Below, one piece after another: positions 7,931-20,941 of a stretch of DNA of 64,000 nucleotides. The translations under genes were made by a program, and so were the position numbers. Below the pieces are notes generated by a model, which was not told the DNA's origin, made no database searches, and saw nothing but the letters and a program-made list of their open reading frames with translations. The stretch is taken from positions 26,270,816 to 26,334,815 of the forward strand of contig OX463779.1 of assembly GCA_949825025.1 (NCBI GenBank), given 5' to 3'. Source of the stretch: Siphlonurus alternatus. Taxonomy: Eukaryota > Arthropoda > Insecta > Ephemeroptera > Siphlonuridae. Numbering within the stretch: position 1 is the first letter of the stretch; every line of letters starts with the position of its first letter.

Positions 7931-10900
7931 TAATACCACAAAAATATTCTTGGAGAGACCTTTGTATGATATTGAAGTATATACTTTAAGTAATAAAAAT
8001 AAATATACGTGTATATATATAACACGTGTGTTTTATAACCGTATCATAAAACATTGATAAGAACTAGGGTAGAGAAGGTAGAATTTCCGCCGCGCCACCG
8101 CTAAAAATCTCTATGTAAAATATTGAGATGCTTGGGGTAAAAGGAGTAAACATAACATAAATATAAACGCACCTGTGTCCCCCTGGATCTCACGGGGACC
8201 TGCAGGGGGGCGTGGCACTTCTTCCTCGAGTTGGTTTATAGCATCACGCACTCCCACCTTAGATTGCACACAAACGCCTTGTTTTTATGGCTTGTATAGT
8301 ATGCTACACTCAAAAATCTTTTAATACTTAATTCATAATCTTTTTGACATTTTTTTTGCACTAAAAGATTTTTCTACATGAATATTTACTAATATATAAT
8401 TTATATCTGTTAACACGGATGTAACAACAATGCACTTTCATAAATATTAAAAGGTGTAAAAATTCTTGTACTGAAAATATCAAATGTTTATAACAAATTT
8501 GAAAGTCTTTACTTTAGTACTAAATAAAGCATATTTCTTGTATTCAGTAAATTGTGAACCATAAAAAAATGTACTGTAAAATACTTCAAAATTGTATCCA
8601 TTTTAATATACGTTATGGCATTATCATATCAGAATTGTATTTAGTGACCTAGCTGTACAAGGAAATACGATTATATTTTCTAGAAAAAAGACACTCGTTA
8701 AAAATTTACCATTTAAATTATTATTCACAATTCTTTTATTTTTTTTTCTAAACAAACTGAGCACTTAACCCTTTTTTTTTTTAGTTATTTAATGATATTC
8801 ATTGAAGCTTATACGTAAAAATATAAAGAAGAGATATTTCTGAAAGCTTATTTTTTTACATTTTATTTCCACAAGAAAATACGATGAATATTAAATATTA
8901 TACTTTTTTTAATGGAATGTTTATGTAAGTGTAAAATTAACTCGCTTTAATAGACTTTTATTCCTGTGATGTTAGCTTTAGTATATAAATGAAGCTTATA
9001 TAATAGTAAGAGCATTTTAATTAAATTTCTTTTCATATGATGATGTTGTTTATTTAAAAAAAATAATAAAGAAGTTACTCTCTATGTTTACATAAAACGA
9101 GTTGATGAATATAATTTTGATGAAAAGTTTAAGGGTTGTAATGTACAAAGCTTACTAACAAGTATGTAAGGTTTATAGAAAGGTGTCAAGTTAAAGTATA
9201 TTATTTATCTATCATATATGAATATAAGACGACATAAAAAACACTTTAACGTTTAATGGAACTTATTACGAGCTTCGTTTGGTTTGCTGCAAGAGGTCGC
9301 TGAGGTCGCGGAACAAGAGGGGACACTGATTGAGAGCGACTTCAGTTTGCCAGGGGGATCTTAGAGTGAAGAGATGGACGGGCTATGAATCAAAAATTTA
9401 GAAGAAGCAACATGCCACCTCAATCAGTCTTGCTGCTACAAAATGCAATGCAACCCTATGTTGTCTCTCTGAATCCAGTTAGTATCTGTCTAACGTGAAT
9501 TTAAATACACTATTTCATCCGTGTGTTCACCGGCAGTCGTAGTCTCAGAGCGGATGTTATACGAGCTTAACATCTATTATTAGTGTGCTGGGAGTGCGCA
9601 CAAGGCTTAATAATGCAAACTGTAAATCAGGATTTCAAATATTAATACAAGTAGTTATTAGCGTAAAATAAAACAGTATTATATATCATAATATAACAGT
9701 TTAGTGTATTCGATTGCTCAATTTGTATTTCAATTAAATTTTTATTCGCAGCTCTTTTATTAGTTAAAAATTTTAGGGAAATATTATATATTTTTTTATT
9801 TTGTTTTTTTTTATATTACACATGGAAAAACATAAGGACCATATGTCCATCTCTGTAGAAAAACACACACAAAAATAAGTTACATAAGAAGGCAACTTGG
9901 TCCAGTGAATAAGCTACCTTGTGACCAGACAGCCAAAGCAGCATAAAGAGAATCAGCCTCCCACAGTGACTCAATCTGCGAAGCGTGGTCACAGAAAAGC
10001 ACGCAGCGGTGAGTCCCCTACCAAAGACTTTTTTGGTCCCCACGATACAAGAAAAACAAAATGCGACCGCTCGGCGTCCCACAAGTGCAGCTCTAGGGTC
10101 AAAAAAGAAGACTGGAAGTTCTTAGAAAGGAAAAAAAATCTTATTGAAGCAAAAGAGAACGAACTAAAAGATCTAAGAAACAAAGGACGTTCATTGGCTT
10201 TACTTTTTTTTTATATGTATACATTCTAAAATAAAAACCTTTGAATAAATCCCTATATCTCCTTTCTTAGAACGTAAAAGTAAGAAAGCATTCAACTTTT
10301 TCCTTGCTTTAATTAGTTTTATTGTTTTATTCGTTTAAACTTAATGCCATTTGTTACATAAACTTACTGGAGGACATTTACAAAGAATATAGCATACATT
10401 TTAGAGTACAAAATTTTATGCCATAATTTTATATTATTAGTCTTTTATTAAACACAAAAAGTGTAATTTTATATAATTATTATTAAAAAAATAATTTTTA
10501 GTGCTCAATTGAGTACTTAATCTGCTGTTAAGTATTTCTAGGCTGAAATCATTTTCAAATTTTGTGTAAATTATATCTTTATACGTATATATCCGATTAA
10601 ATCCTATGCACTCTGACCTTATGAGTCTTATGACCTGATGTATGTTAACTTCAAACTTGAAATTCATTAGTAGTATTAATACATTTCTAGTGTGAAGGTT
10701 AACGATACTTCACATCTTGTGGCAGACCAGACAGATTGTAAACAAGCCCTACTGAGGAGAGGTTGAAGGTCTTGCCAGGAGCGGTGGCAGCAAATAAGAA
10801 AAATATTACATGGGGCGGAACGTAATATCCGCTCTCTCCAAATATCGACATGCACTCGCAGTGAGAGAGTGCTGGTAAACTACTACGAAACTTGTGTTGC

Positions 10901-11368
10901 TGTAGAGACGTCTTGGATTGAATTGTTCCATTTATTGACCCGAACGACGTAAAAAACAAGAAGTTGGTGGAACTTTTAGGTCCTCGAGGAGAAAAGGAAG
11001 GATGGAAAAAGTATTACATTTATTGGGAGGGGGGTACTTTTTGTTTGTATTTGAACTATGGGCATGAATACATCTGAGAGACTGAAGACTTGGAAAAAAA
11101 AAATCCAATACAAAACCGAGGTTGGAATATTTAGTCACTGAAATAATAATACATCATGTGTTTTGTAGTGCAACCATAACATACATGATTAATTAATATA
11201 TTTAATGATGTAATCTTTTTATTGATGAAGGTTTTCATGGGGCAATAAATGGTTTATTGATATAATAGGCGTAAAAAAGAATAACAGCCACGGATTTCAC
11301 TGAAAAAGTTCTGACACTTCTGCCTAGCAGCAGTCATCTTTACTTTTTTTAAATCAAAATTTGAGGTT
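7931..11368. other. No firm gene; mostly AT-rich, with one possible coding fragment
   Basis: Long AT-rich stretches without repeats I can name. GC-richer patches lie at 8080-8260 and 9270-9600. The frame at 9921-10229 is listed separately. A short inverted repeat GATGTTA...TAACATC lies at about 9553-9574. Nothing else stands out. Confidence 0.4.
9921..10190 (+). CDS. Possible coding fragment, charged and low complexity (unidentified)
   Basis: An open frame whose first ~85 residues look more protein-like than the neighbouring chance frames. It begins with HKENQPPTVTQSAKRGHRKA, then SGESPTKDFF, and ends with a lysine/glutamate-rich helix-like stretch (KKEDWKFLERKKNLIEAKEN). It is polar and probably disordered or coiled coil. 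The remaining ~13 codons are hydrophobic and AT-driven, so real coding, if any, may end near 10190. I recognise no family. It could be an exon of a host gene, a relic of a transposon protein, or chance. Confidence 0.2.
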
Positions 11369-11427
11369 GTACACTCCATTTATAAATTCTAGGCTGGATC
11401 TGATATTTTTATTTGAATGGAGTGTAC
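11369..11427. repeat. Short inverted repeat (GTACACTCCATT)
   Basis: GTACACTCCATT near 11369-11380 is exactly complementary to AATGGAGTGTAC at 11416-11427, separated by about 35 bases. The outer left context (TTGAGGTTGTACACTCCATT) resembles the right end of the inverted-repeat family at 49001-49320 (TTGAGGTTGGTACTCCATTA). This may be a small remnant of the same family. Confidence 0.6.
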
Positions 11428-14400
11428 ATTTATAATATCGAGCCAATGCCCACTGTATTGGGAATTGACCGAGCATAATTATAAGCTGCTTGCATTAATT
11501 AATTCAAATTATAAAACACGCCAAATTGTATTCATAATGCAATTTTAATTATATTACATGATAAGCACTGATAAAGGCATATTATGACAAATACATTAAT
11601 TTTACACATAAAAATGTATATATAATTATAATATATATTTCATAGTTTGGGCAGTTGTTATTAAGGAAAATATTCTTTCTTTGAATTTTCCATTAGAACA
11701 ACGTAAATTAAAAGCAAATGATATGATGATGTGTGTATAGTTGCAGCCTGGGAATATAATAGCCTATGGATGAACTCCAAGAATGGCCTAGGACAATATT
11801 AATTACAAACTCTCTGGAGTCATTATCATTAAAATATATTATCAAATTGTAACAAATATTACAACAAATTATTAAGCATACTATACAATTAATAGTGACA
11901 TATATTACATATTATATATGTCTTTGTAAGTGAAAGGCATTATTTCCCTCTGTTAGAAATAAACTTTTTTCATCTCTTTATAGTGTCGTACCGTCGGTAA
12001 ATTTACATTTATTATTTAGGACGACAGTTAGAATGTTACAGTTTTCATTCTTATTGTTTTAGCATGACATTGTTTACTATATTTCATTACTTCATGTTTC
12101 ATAACAACACTTTTGTATATAAAATAAATACGTACGTATTTTTACTTTATGCTATAGCAGTTTAACAACATCCTTTGTACTGTTCAACTTGGTACATTGA
12201 GACATGCACTTGTTGAGAGTCAAGAAGCATGCATATTTCCATCAAGTGCACACAGCGGTGCCGGGTTCAATGACTCCTTTAAGTCAGTTGATGCACCGCC
12301 CTCATCAACTATCACCCACCCCGCCCCCTCGACAAACCGAGTTGTTGTGCTTTGCCTGACTCGCCAATTATACAGCACACGTCCATAAGATTATATAGTA
12401 AAATTATAGCGTGTTAGCATCATGCTTTTTATTGTTCTCGAAGCAGCAATTAAATTTAATGGACTGCCTTTAATAAATTATTATGATAAAATTCTATTCT
12501 ATTAAAATAATGAGAAATTTTAAAAAACAAAAACGTAATCATAATAATTGTTTTTTGTGTTATATGAAAAGCGCGGTAGTAAGAAATAATTATGAAAATT
12601 TACCGTAAGAATTTTAAGTTTAAGTCGCTTTTTGTTAATAAAAAAAGTCTCCAAAATATTACGTACTTCAAAAGTAACCACGGTAACGTTTCATCAGGTA
12701 AGCATTGCAGTGCTTCAACCGTGGAAACAGGATATATTTCATGACGGTAAAAGTATCAACATTTTGTTAGTTTTTTCCGCCTCCGTTTTTTTTTTTGTCA
12801 CTTTTCGAGGCACTTCCTGCTGCATTACCGTGTGTGATATTCCCCCACACAGGTGTATTAAACTTGTTAGTCTTGCATGTGAAATAGACGCCTTGGTTCT
12901 CGCTATCTGAGATACGAGCTTATTGAAGATTCTTTCGTTCGTCGTTAACAACCATGTCTTCATTTTTTATGTAAAAATTGCAAGAGAAATGAAATGTCAC
13001 TTACAAGCAAAGAAATTATGTTGCGAGGTCGTTTCGTCAGGTAGATATTGACCCAAAGTGGATATATTTTGGCAGTTCAAGTGATCTCGCAGTTTATTGG
13101 AGGGACTACAGCGGGTCACCCCACCTTTAGAGGTCAATACCATCAAATCAGGGTCATGTCCCGATCTTCTAAGTAGTGTATTATAGGTGAGAGGTGTATC
13201 CTTCCAATTTTTTGATGTCATAAACTTTTACTGCCTCGCTATATTACTAACCTGGTTCAGTTGTCTTGTTGTCGACTGACTTATATCATTCTCCGGCTTA
13301 CCGCCGTGCACTTGGCTCATGAGATCGTTGATGAAGCTTTGTTGTGGTGCCAGATGGGGGAGGCGCCACAAAGAAGCGCCACGGTGAGTGTAAGCACGAC
13401 GAATAAAGAGTAAGTGATGAGCATGTGTAAGAAATTAAAGAGAATATGTTGTTACTGCAGCAGTCTGTTATTATACGTTATTTCTTACTTCTGGCTTGGC
13501 ATCAAACTTTGAAATTTTAACAAACATATTATATTAAATATTAAAATTATGTCTCATGCAATTAAGCTAATTAACTGCGCTGCTACGTGAAAATGCATTA
13601 TGAGATTTCATCTCGAATTATTTATCTATAAATAAATAAGAAGAGCTTTAATTTATATTTGCCGTATGTTGCAATAGTATGTTGAAATGGTGCTTAATTA
13701 TACATGAATCGTCATCGTTATAATATATAAGACCACATTTTAGTTTCAATTATTTTAATCTTAAAAAATTAGGCCGTAAAATAATGACTAAAAAGTCTGA
13801 TACTTACAAAATGTAATTTTAAATGTAGTTTTAAATTCCCCCTAAATTATTTACTTGCATACAGTGTCATGATAAAATCAATTTCTTACAAAACAAAGTT
13901 TTACAACGCTTTTATTTTGATGGTTAAAGTATGAACGAACTAAAAGCCAGGCTGTACATAACTGCAGAGCGCGAGAAGTTTGTGTTTATTTCGTGTTATC
14001 GACTAAAGTTTGGTTCTTTGTGCAAGTGACAAGTGCGTCTGAGTAATGAAACTCTATATACGTCTACAGCAGCACAGAGATTTGCACTCCAATATTGTGT
14101 CAGTTTTTATGTACACACTTTGTGTTACATTAGGGTGTGAGTAAACAATAGTTCAGAGTGTAAGGCTTTTGTTTTGTGAAGATCATTTTAGGGAATCTGC
14201 GAGCATCGACTGTACAAAAAGGTTCATCTCCTACCACGATCTTAACTACTGCCTTAACACGTTATACGGTAGTGTTCGCTCTCTGACCTTCTCCATTGCA
14301 TGATTACTATCTCTAAACAAAACACGTCAATTAAAATTTCAACTACTGATATGTATTTAACGTGCCAGTCCTTTTGTTTACATAATTATTATGAATTTAT

Positions 14401-17400
14401 GTCTTAATTAATGGAACTGCATTGAAGCTATTTAGAATTTGACATTATGGATCAAACACACAAAATGAAGATATCCGTAGACATAGAATTGTAATTTTAA
14501 TTAGTTTATTAATGTGATTTTGAGTGAGATTCCAAGACCATGTCTTTACTATTTGAATATATTAGGTCCTCGCTGTCAATGTCAACTGGACCGAGCTGCT
14601 ATGTACAATCAAACTATACTTTGATAATACCTCTGGATGTAGCTGAAATTATAATGAAGTTTTTGAATATTTTTTTTTTGTTTGTAATTCATGATTGGTT
14701 GGTATTTTGGGGCAATTAACACATTTTGGTCATGTATGCCGTATGCCCTCGTTTGTTTGTAATTCAGTTTTGCAGAAAAGTTTGTAATAGAATTTATGCT
14801 TATATACGTGTAAAATTTCAACTTTAAATACAAAAAAAAAGAGGCAAAAACTCTACAATATCGGTTACTTCGGGGTTAAATATAATATGAAATCGAATAT
14901 ACTCGCAGAAGGCAGAGAGATAAGTAAACCTCCTCAGCGCATGATGGTGTCGTGACAAATGCATTATCCATTCCATACACGGAAATTTCAACACATCATA
15001 AAATATATTGTTATTTTTATGGAAATGTTATTCCACCATAAGAAATCTTTTATATTTGGTTATCTAAATAATATAATAAAGAAAAATTACACATAATATA
15101 CTGTATACATGGTATGCTAACCATATATTTAATATGATTAAATACAGTACATACATGACCTCTATATACATACCGTGATAGTCAACATTTTCAAAATAAA
15201 TTGCTTATAGCTGCATGCATTTTATTTATGTATATACTTAAGATACGAACATTATTGTCGGTGCATCTTCACTCGTACGACCGTGGTTACTTGACTCGTG
15301 ACGTCACGAGTGAGGAATGCGGATTCAGATGGCATGCAGACACCATATAATTATCATATATTGCGTATGAAATTTCTTTGGCAGACACCTCCCCGGTTTG
15401 TCTGCCGCGTCAGTGAAGCGAGACCGATAGAAATAAAAAATCCATTCAAGCTCAGCAAACTTGTGAGACAGTTAAATATCACGCGAATTATTTTTATTTG
15501 TTTAAAACGTTTTCTTGTATAAAAGGCATGATAAGATTATGACTTTTAATTAGAAGACATCAACTATAGAGCAATGAATACTCAATCTGATAAAATACTT
15601 AATTACTTATAGTTAGTAGCACGTTAAAATTGAAAATAAAAGACAACAATGTGTTTTTTTTTTTTGCATCAAAGTGTTACAAATCATGATTGACAGAAGA
15701 AAGTTGTTAATTTGCAGTGCATTATTCAACTCTTTGATTGCTTCAAGTATAAAATAAAGTATTGTTCGCAACAAAGCAGCGAGGATACATTATGAGAAGT
15801 CGACCTCAAAGAGTTGGCAGCTTCTCGAGAGTTGAAGCAGCACTTGCGTCGAGTAACGACAGGTGACTAAAGATATCGAGAAGACTCAGTATGAAGAAGA
15901 AACAAAGCTGCTGGCAGTGTACCAGTCTGGTTGTAGCCACATAAAAAACCCACTCCCTGATGGTACATAGTAAAACCTCGTGCCAGGTCTCAGGTGGAGC
16001 AGAGGGCCGTGAACCCTCACCTCTCTCTATTGTCGCGGCCCACCCATCAGACGCTGCACGCAGTATAACCTCCAGAGTATAAAAATGTGATTGCGTCTGT
16101 CTGCACATTCTGCTGTAAATCGCGTACAAGTATTATAAAGATAAATTTAAAAGCTTTTTTCATCTTTATTTTTAGTATTATGTCACTGATGCTTTTAAAC
16201 TTTAAGAATATAAAGTTTGATTATTATAAATTAAAAAGGGTGACGCATAAAACTATTTATGGAACTAAAGTAAATTAATTTTCGGCATTATTCATTAATT
16301 AAGTATTTAATAAATAAAATGAAATATAAATTAAAATTACATGTTTTTTTATTATTAAAAAATTAATTTTGAAGATTTTTTTTTGTGGCTTCCTCTCCTT
16401 CTTGGGTAATCAACGCAGCATTTCGGCCGGATCAACTGCAGTGTATTACAATCGTGGTACATCATTGCTCTGGTAGCGTGACTGTTAAACACGCAGTGGA
16501 GTCTGGCCGCACTCATGCTGACTGCATGCCTCGTAGGAGCCACGCCCCCTTTTGAGCGTCTGCACACGGCAGGCAGGTCTACAAAGTGGTTTAAGTGTGA
16601 ATGGTGTTCACACTTAAGTTATTATAATATATTTTTGTTTAGTAAGAAATAATTCATAATTAAAACGTAATAGTTAATTGGAATTTAGGAAAATCTTAAT
16701 TTTTTTTTATTTCTTTTTTACAAAAAATTGGTGTACGCGTTAATATATTAGAGTTTAGGACTTAAAGTCACATATATTTTTTTTTACTGTTAATTTTTGG
16801 TGCATTAATCACCCTCAACATCAAGTTGAGAAATGCTGTTGACATAACCAAGGTGTATTACCGTATGTGTCTTACCTTAAATTGAGATAAAATATTGATA
16901 GTAACATTTAAAATGTGAAGACGATTACCTGTGATTCCTCTTAATTCTCACTCCTATCAAAAAATTATTAATTAATTTTGTTCCAGGTAAATTATCCAGG
17001 TGACTGATAAAGGCAGTTACTTGGTCAGAGATCTTTGCATTATTTCCTCACTAAAAACTTCTTTATAAAGAAGAAAATGAAAAATTGGATGTAAGTTTGC
17101 TACTTCTGGAGTGTGCCTTGGAACTTTGATTAAGTCTCGAAATGTGGCCAGAAATCAACTTGGAGATCTAGCTACTTTTCATTTCTTTTCTTGATAAACG
17201 CTTTATTTTTTTTTGTCGTTTTATTTAATGAGACCTAATACTTAAATGAAATTTGCACATATATGAAGCGAGAAAATTAAACTTTATTAAAAAAGTTTCT
17301 GAAGACTTTTGCTCGAGGGATGTGATTTATGCAGGCTGCTTCATTTCTTTTTTAATATTATACGGTATCATGACTTTTTCATCAGTGTTTTTTATTCCAC

Positions 17401-18520
17401 AATCATTCTTCGTCGAGTTATTTAATTATAAAAAAATGAAGAATAAATATCAATAAATATCACACAAATGTTGATATTTTACGATGTTATTAGCGGTAAA
17501 TTTGTTTTGCCTTTTAATATTTTAATACGTACCTGGTGCAGTATGATTAAATTTGTGTACTTTATGTGTTTGAATGTACACAAAATTCGTAAATCAAACA
17601 CCAACATTGTAGCTTGAAAAATTCATATAAACATTATAATTTACATTATGGTAATAAATCACTATAATGTTTTGATTTATGTTCTTGTTTATTTACAAAA
17701 CATTTATACACAAAAATTACGAATCGGGAAGCAAATCTAGGGTAGGCTAACTTTTTAGCAGCGAAGGTTCGAAACTCAAATTTAAATAGTTGAATCGATA
17801 ACCTAGATGTGATTTTTTTTTATTGCATAAATAATGAATAGAGGGTTCCTGCCTTATTGATTTGTTCAGATTTTTCTTACAATTAGTACAGGAACTATTT
17901 TAAATATTTTATTGAGATGTAGCCACGCCCCTTGAAGGTGTTTTTAGGCTCTATTTTTTGGATTAAAGAATGATCACCTTTGTGGCTGCACTTTCAATAA
18001 ATTAATATTTAAAAACAAAAATCCTGGTCTCAGAAAAATCTTAGAATAAACAGGGTATATTATTTTGTACCCTCTATATATTATTGCAATAATAAAATAA
18101 AAAACACGTTGCCCATTGTCAGGTAAAGAAATATTTTTAAAGTGTTTCATGTGTATATAAGTTTAGTATGCGAAATGTTTCAATTTATATAGTATGTAGA
18201 CAAAAATTAGTCAATTATTTTTCAAGTGTCCTTCACTGTATAAAGTCATAAAATAAAATGACGATATAATATGCAAAATTATTTTTTCTCTTTCATGACT
18301 TCTGTACTAAATGAACGTTTATTGTAAATATCATTTTGAATGTGGAATAAATATATCAAATAGAAAGCTAAAACAATAAAAAAATAAAATAATGATAAAC
18401 GTGTATAAAACAGCTGACAAATTGAAATATCAACATGACACGAGAATACATTACAGACAAAAGAAAGACAACGAAGAAATAATACAAATAAATGGTGGGA
18501 AAGTAGCAAATAGTGCAGAG

Positions 18521-18524
<4 letters not shown>
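11428..18524. other. No gene recognised; AT-rich non-coding DNA
   Basis: Seven kilobases of AT-rich sequence. The frames here are under 110 codons and none shows a motif. GC-richer islands occur at about 12200-12390, 13010-13400, 15280-15430, 15780-16080 and 16390-16580. None has convincing exon borders or protein-like composition. A small perfect hairpin at 16591-16617 is listed separately. Confidence 0.4.
16591..16617. repeat. Perfect 11 bp hairpin
   Basis: TTAAGTGTGAA at 16591-16601 pairs with TTCACACTTAA at 16607-16617 around a 5-base loop. It is isolated in AT-rich DNA. No T-run follows, so it is not a Pol III-type or bacterial terminator. Function unknown. Confidence 0.6.

Positions 18525-18595
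<71 letters not shown>
18525..18595. repeat. (AT)n microsatellite, 71 bp
   Basis: About 35 uninterrupted AT dinucleotides. It lies 53 bp upstream of the hAT-type element. The tyrosine/isoleucine frames across it are repeat translation, not genes. Confidence 0.97.
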
Positions 18596-18599
<4 letters not shown>

Positions 18600-18647
18600 G
18601 TGAGTTTAAGGCGAATACAAAGCAAGCCACACTTGTGATGTTAGTGC

Positions 18648-19504
18648 TTTATTCTCAGTGGCGTAGCCACGGGGGGGGGGTTTTCGGGGTTTAAACCCCC
18701 CCCATGAAGATCGAGTAATGACTGGATATAAGAAGAAAAAAGGAAAAATTATATAAATTTGAAAAAAAAAGTCAAATAAAAAATTGAAATTTAGGGGTAT
18801 CAAGTAGTCTTTTCCTTAAAATAAACAAATTATAAGTTAGTTTCTAATTTTAACAGGAAAAAGTGCGACTCATAAATAAATGTTTTATTTCCCTTACAAA
18901 CTGCATGTGCATATAACTAGGTAACTACTATTGTATAAATTAAAACGCTCTCACGTGTGCCGCACTTTCATTTAATTGGTTGTTCCACGCGCCCGGTGCA
19001 GACAAAATTTAACAAAAATAAGAGAAGCAATTCCCTTTTTTATTTTTTTATTTATTTTACAATATCTTAATGATGTGAACTTGGATTATTAAATAAATTT
19101 TAAAAATCAAATTCAATTAAATGACACGTACACTGACTCTATAAAAATAATATAAAAGTGGTTACATAACTTACTTGATTTAATTAAAATGATTTACTCA
19201 AAGCTTTATTTATTTTTATACGCACGTATTCAAAAGAAATTGAAAAATGGGGTGAAAAGAAATATAAACTGTTAAAAAAATTGCATCAGGCCATATATTT
19301 TATCCTAGCTCTAATAGAGTATAGAGTAATAGAGTATTTTTCCATTATTTTACCCTAAAAAGGGGGCGTGTCCTTAAAAAAAATCGCGCCTGCGGCGGGC
19401 TATTGGGGGGCTTCGCCCCCCAAACCCCCCAGTGACCTGTTCTCAATATTTAACCTAAAGAACCCCCCCCTTGGGCAAATCCTGGCTACGCCACTGTTTA
19501 TTCT
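18648..19504. mobile_element. Non-autonomous hAT-type DNA transposon with perfect 8 bp target-site duplication
   Basis: The left terminus is CAGTGGCGTAGCCACGGG at 18656. The right terminus, read on the minus strand from 19496, is CAGTGGCGTAGCCAGGAT. The first 14 bases are identical inverted repeats. Immediately outside, TTTATTCT occurs at both 18648-18655 and 19497-19504, a perfect 8 bp duplication, which is the hallmark length of hAT transposases. G/C-runs follow both termini. The ~840 bp body is AT-rich with no transposase frame. A further palindrome-like GGGGGGCTTCGCCCCCC lies near 19407-19423. CAGTGGCG ends are common in invertebrate hAT elements. Confidence 0.93.
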
Positions 19505-20595
19505 TGAGATGAGTTGAATGAACGAGGAGGGTGGGAGGGAAGAGGGAAGCGTTCTATAAGAGAAAATGTGAAACCTTAGCAAATGGAACGGAAAGAAATG
19601 GAATAGAAAAAAAATAATACAGTGTGAAAATGTCACGTTTTCTTTGTCTTGTGAGAGCGGCGAGTGACTGACGAAGCGGGACAAGTGGAGAGCAATATAT
19701 ACCCGTCATTGCTACTGTATACCAATATACGAAAGCTGTTGTGTCAAAACTGATGCCGAGAAAAAAAATATATATCAATTATCGGAGGAAATTGCTGGAA
19801 CAACATATCTCTAGCTCTTCATAATGTATAAAGCCTGAAATGACATTTTTCTTTTCTATACGACATGGAAGGTAATAACTTTAGTGACTTGGAAGGAGTA
19901 TATAGCACGCCAACTTTTAGAACACTTTGTGTGACAAATGTGTATTGTAAGGGTGCGTGAAATATGAAGAGATAACTGATAAGATAGCACAAAACTAAAT
20001 TCCAGACCTCAACGTTAGTCAGAAAGTCGCAGATAAAAGATTCACTCTTCATTAAAAAAAAAAAAAAATGTTACATAAAATAATTTAAATATAAAGCAAC
20101 AATGTTGAGAAGAGATAAAAAATTAAAAGTATATTTTTTATCACTAATTTTTGTTGTTTTTTAAGCTTGATAAATTAATAGTATATTTTTAACGTAAAAG
20201 TTTTGTGTTATTTTCATTTTACAAAACACACACAAACTGAAAGGAGTTAATGCAGAGAGCTTAAAGATAAACAGGCACTGTCAAGAATATTTAGATAGCA
20301 GTACAAAAAAATAGAGATTATGATAATACTATGTTATGTAATTACTTTTATGGAACAATTGAATTTAATTAGCAAACAGTTTGTAACATTGTGTATTTTG
20401 TTGTGATAATCAATATGCTAATTACTAATTACAATTTGAATTTCGATGACCAGACAATTTGAAATGTGTGTACATGTACACATAAAATACAACATATGAT
20501 ATATAGAGACGCCGCACATTAGGTTTATTGCAATATCATACAGGATACTTAGAAATCAGTAAAAATTGATGCTGAAATTGATGCTGAATTCTCGC
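19505..20595. other. No gene recognised
   Basis: AT-rich DNA with scattered short frames. Nothing I can support as a gene or repeat. Confidence 0.4.
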
Positions 20596-20941
20596 TTAAA
20601 GGGATACATGCCTCAAATTGCAAATTAGACAGACATTAAGTGTTGCTCGAATTTATGATAAACATTCGTATTATTTTTACATGCGCGCCGTGCGACTGTG
20701 CGAAGTCGCGCTACAAAGAAAGTCCTTGCTGACGTCACAACTCACAGCTAGCACCGATTAGCAGTGAGTTGTTACGTCATCAAGGACTTCATGACGTCAT
20801 CAAGGACTAAATTTCTTACTTTGAACTGCGACTTCGCACGGATGCATCACGCGTGGAAAAAAATGATGCGAATGTTGATTATATACTCTAAACCCACTTG
20901 GTGACTATCTAATTTGTAATTTGAGGCCTGTATGCCTTTAA
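20596..20941. mobile_element. Second T2-like MITE family, TTAA-flanked (full copy)
   Basis: The left end reads TTAAAGGGATACATGCCTCA. The right end, reverse-complemented, reads TTAAAGGCATACAGGCCTCA. The arms keep pairing inward through CAAATTRCAAATTAGA, AACATTCG and GTGCGAAGTCGC, then a core of TGACGTCA and AAGGACTT repeats. TTAA is present at both edges. Only the first seven bases are shared with the element at 6523, so this is a separate family with the same terminal logic. Isolated ends of this family also occur near 33878 and 36190. No coding capacity. Confidence 0.87.

Noticed and set aside
8165..8215. Minus-strand 28 nt micro-exon between CCCCCCTGCAG and GTGCG
   Set aside because: Splice-like borders exist, but so short an exon has no neighbouring exon to join and the peptide is uninformative.
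15806..16129. 107-codon minus-strand frame with a tryptophan-rich middle
   Set aside because: No known domain. The C-terminal portion is hydrophobic and AT-driven, and there is no supporting signal.
18368..18694. Tyrosine/isoleucine repeat frames
   Set aside because: Translation of the (AT)n microsatellite.
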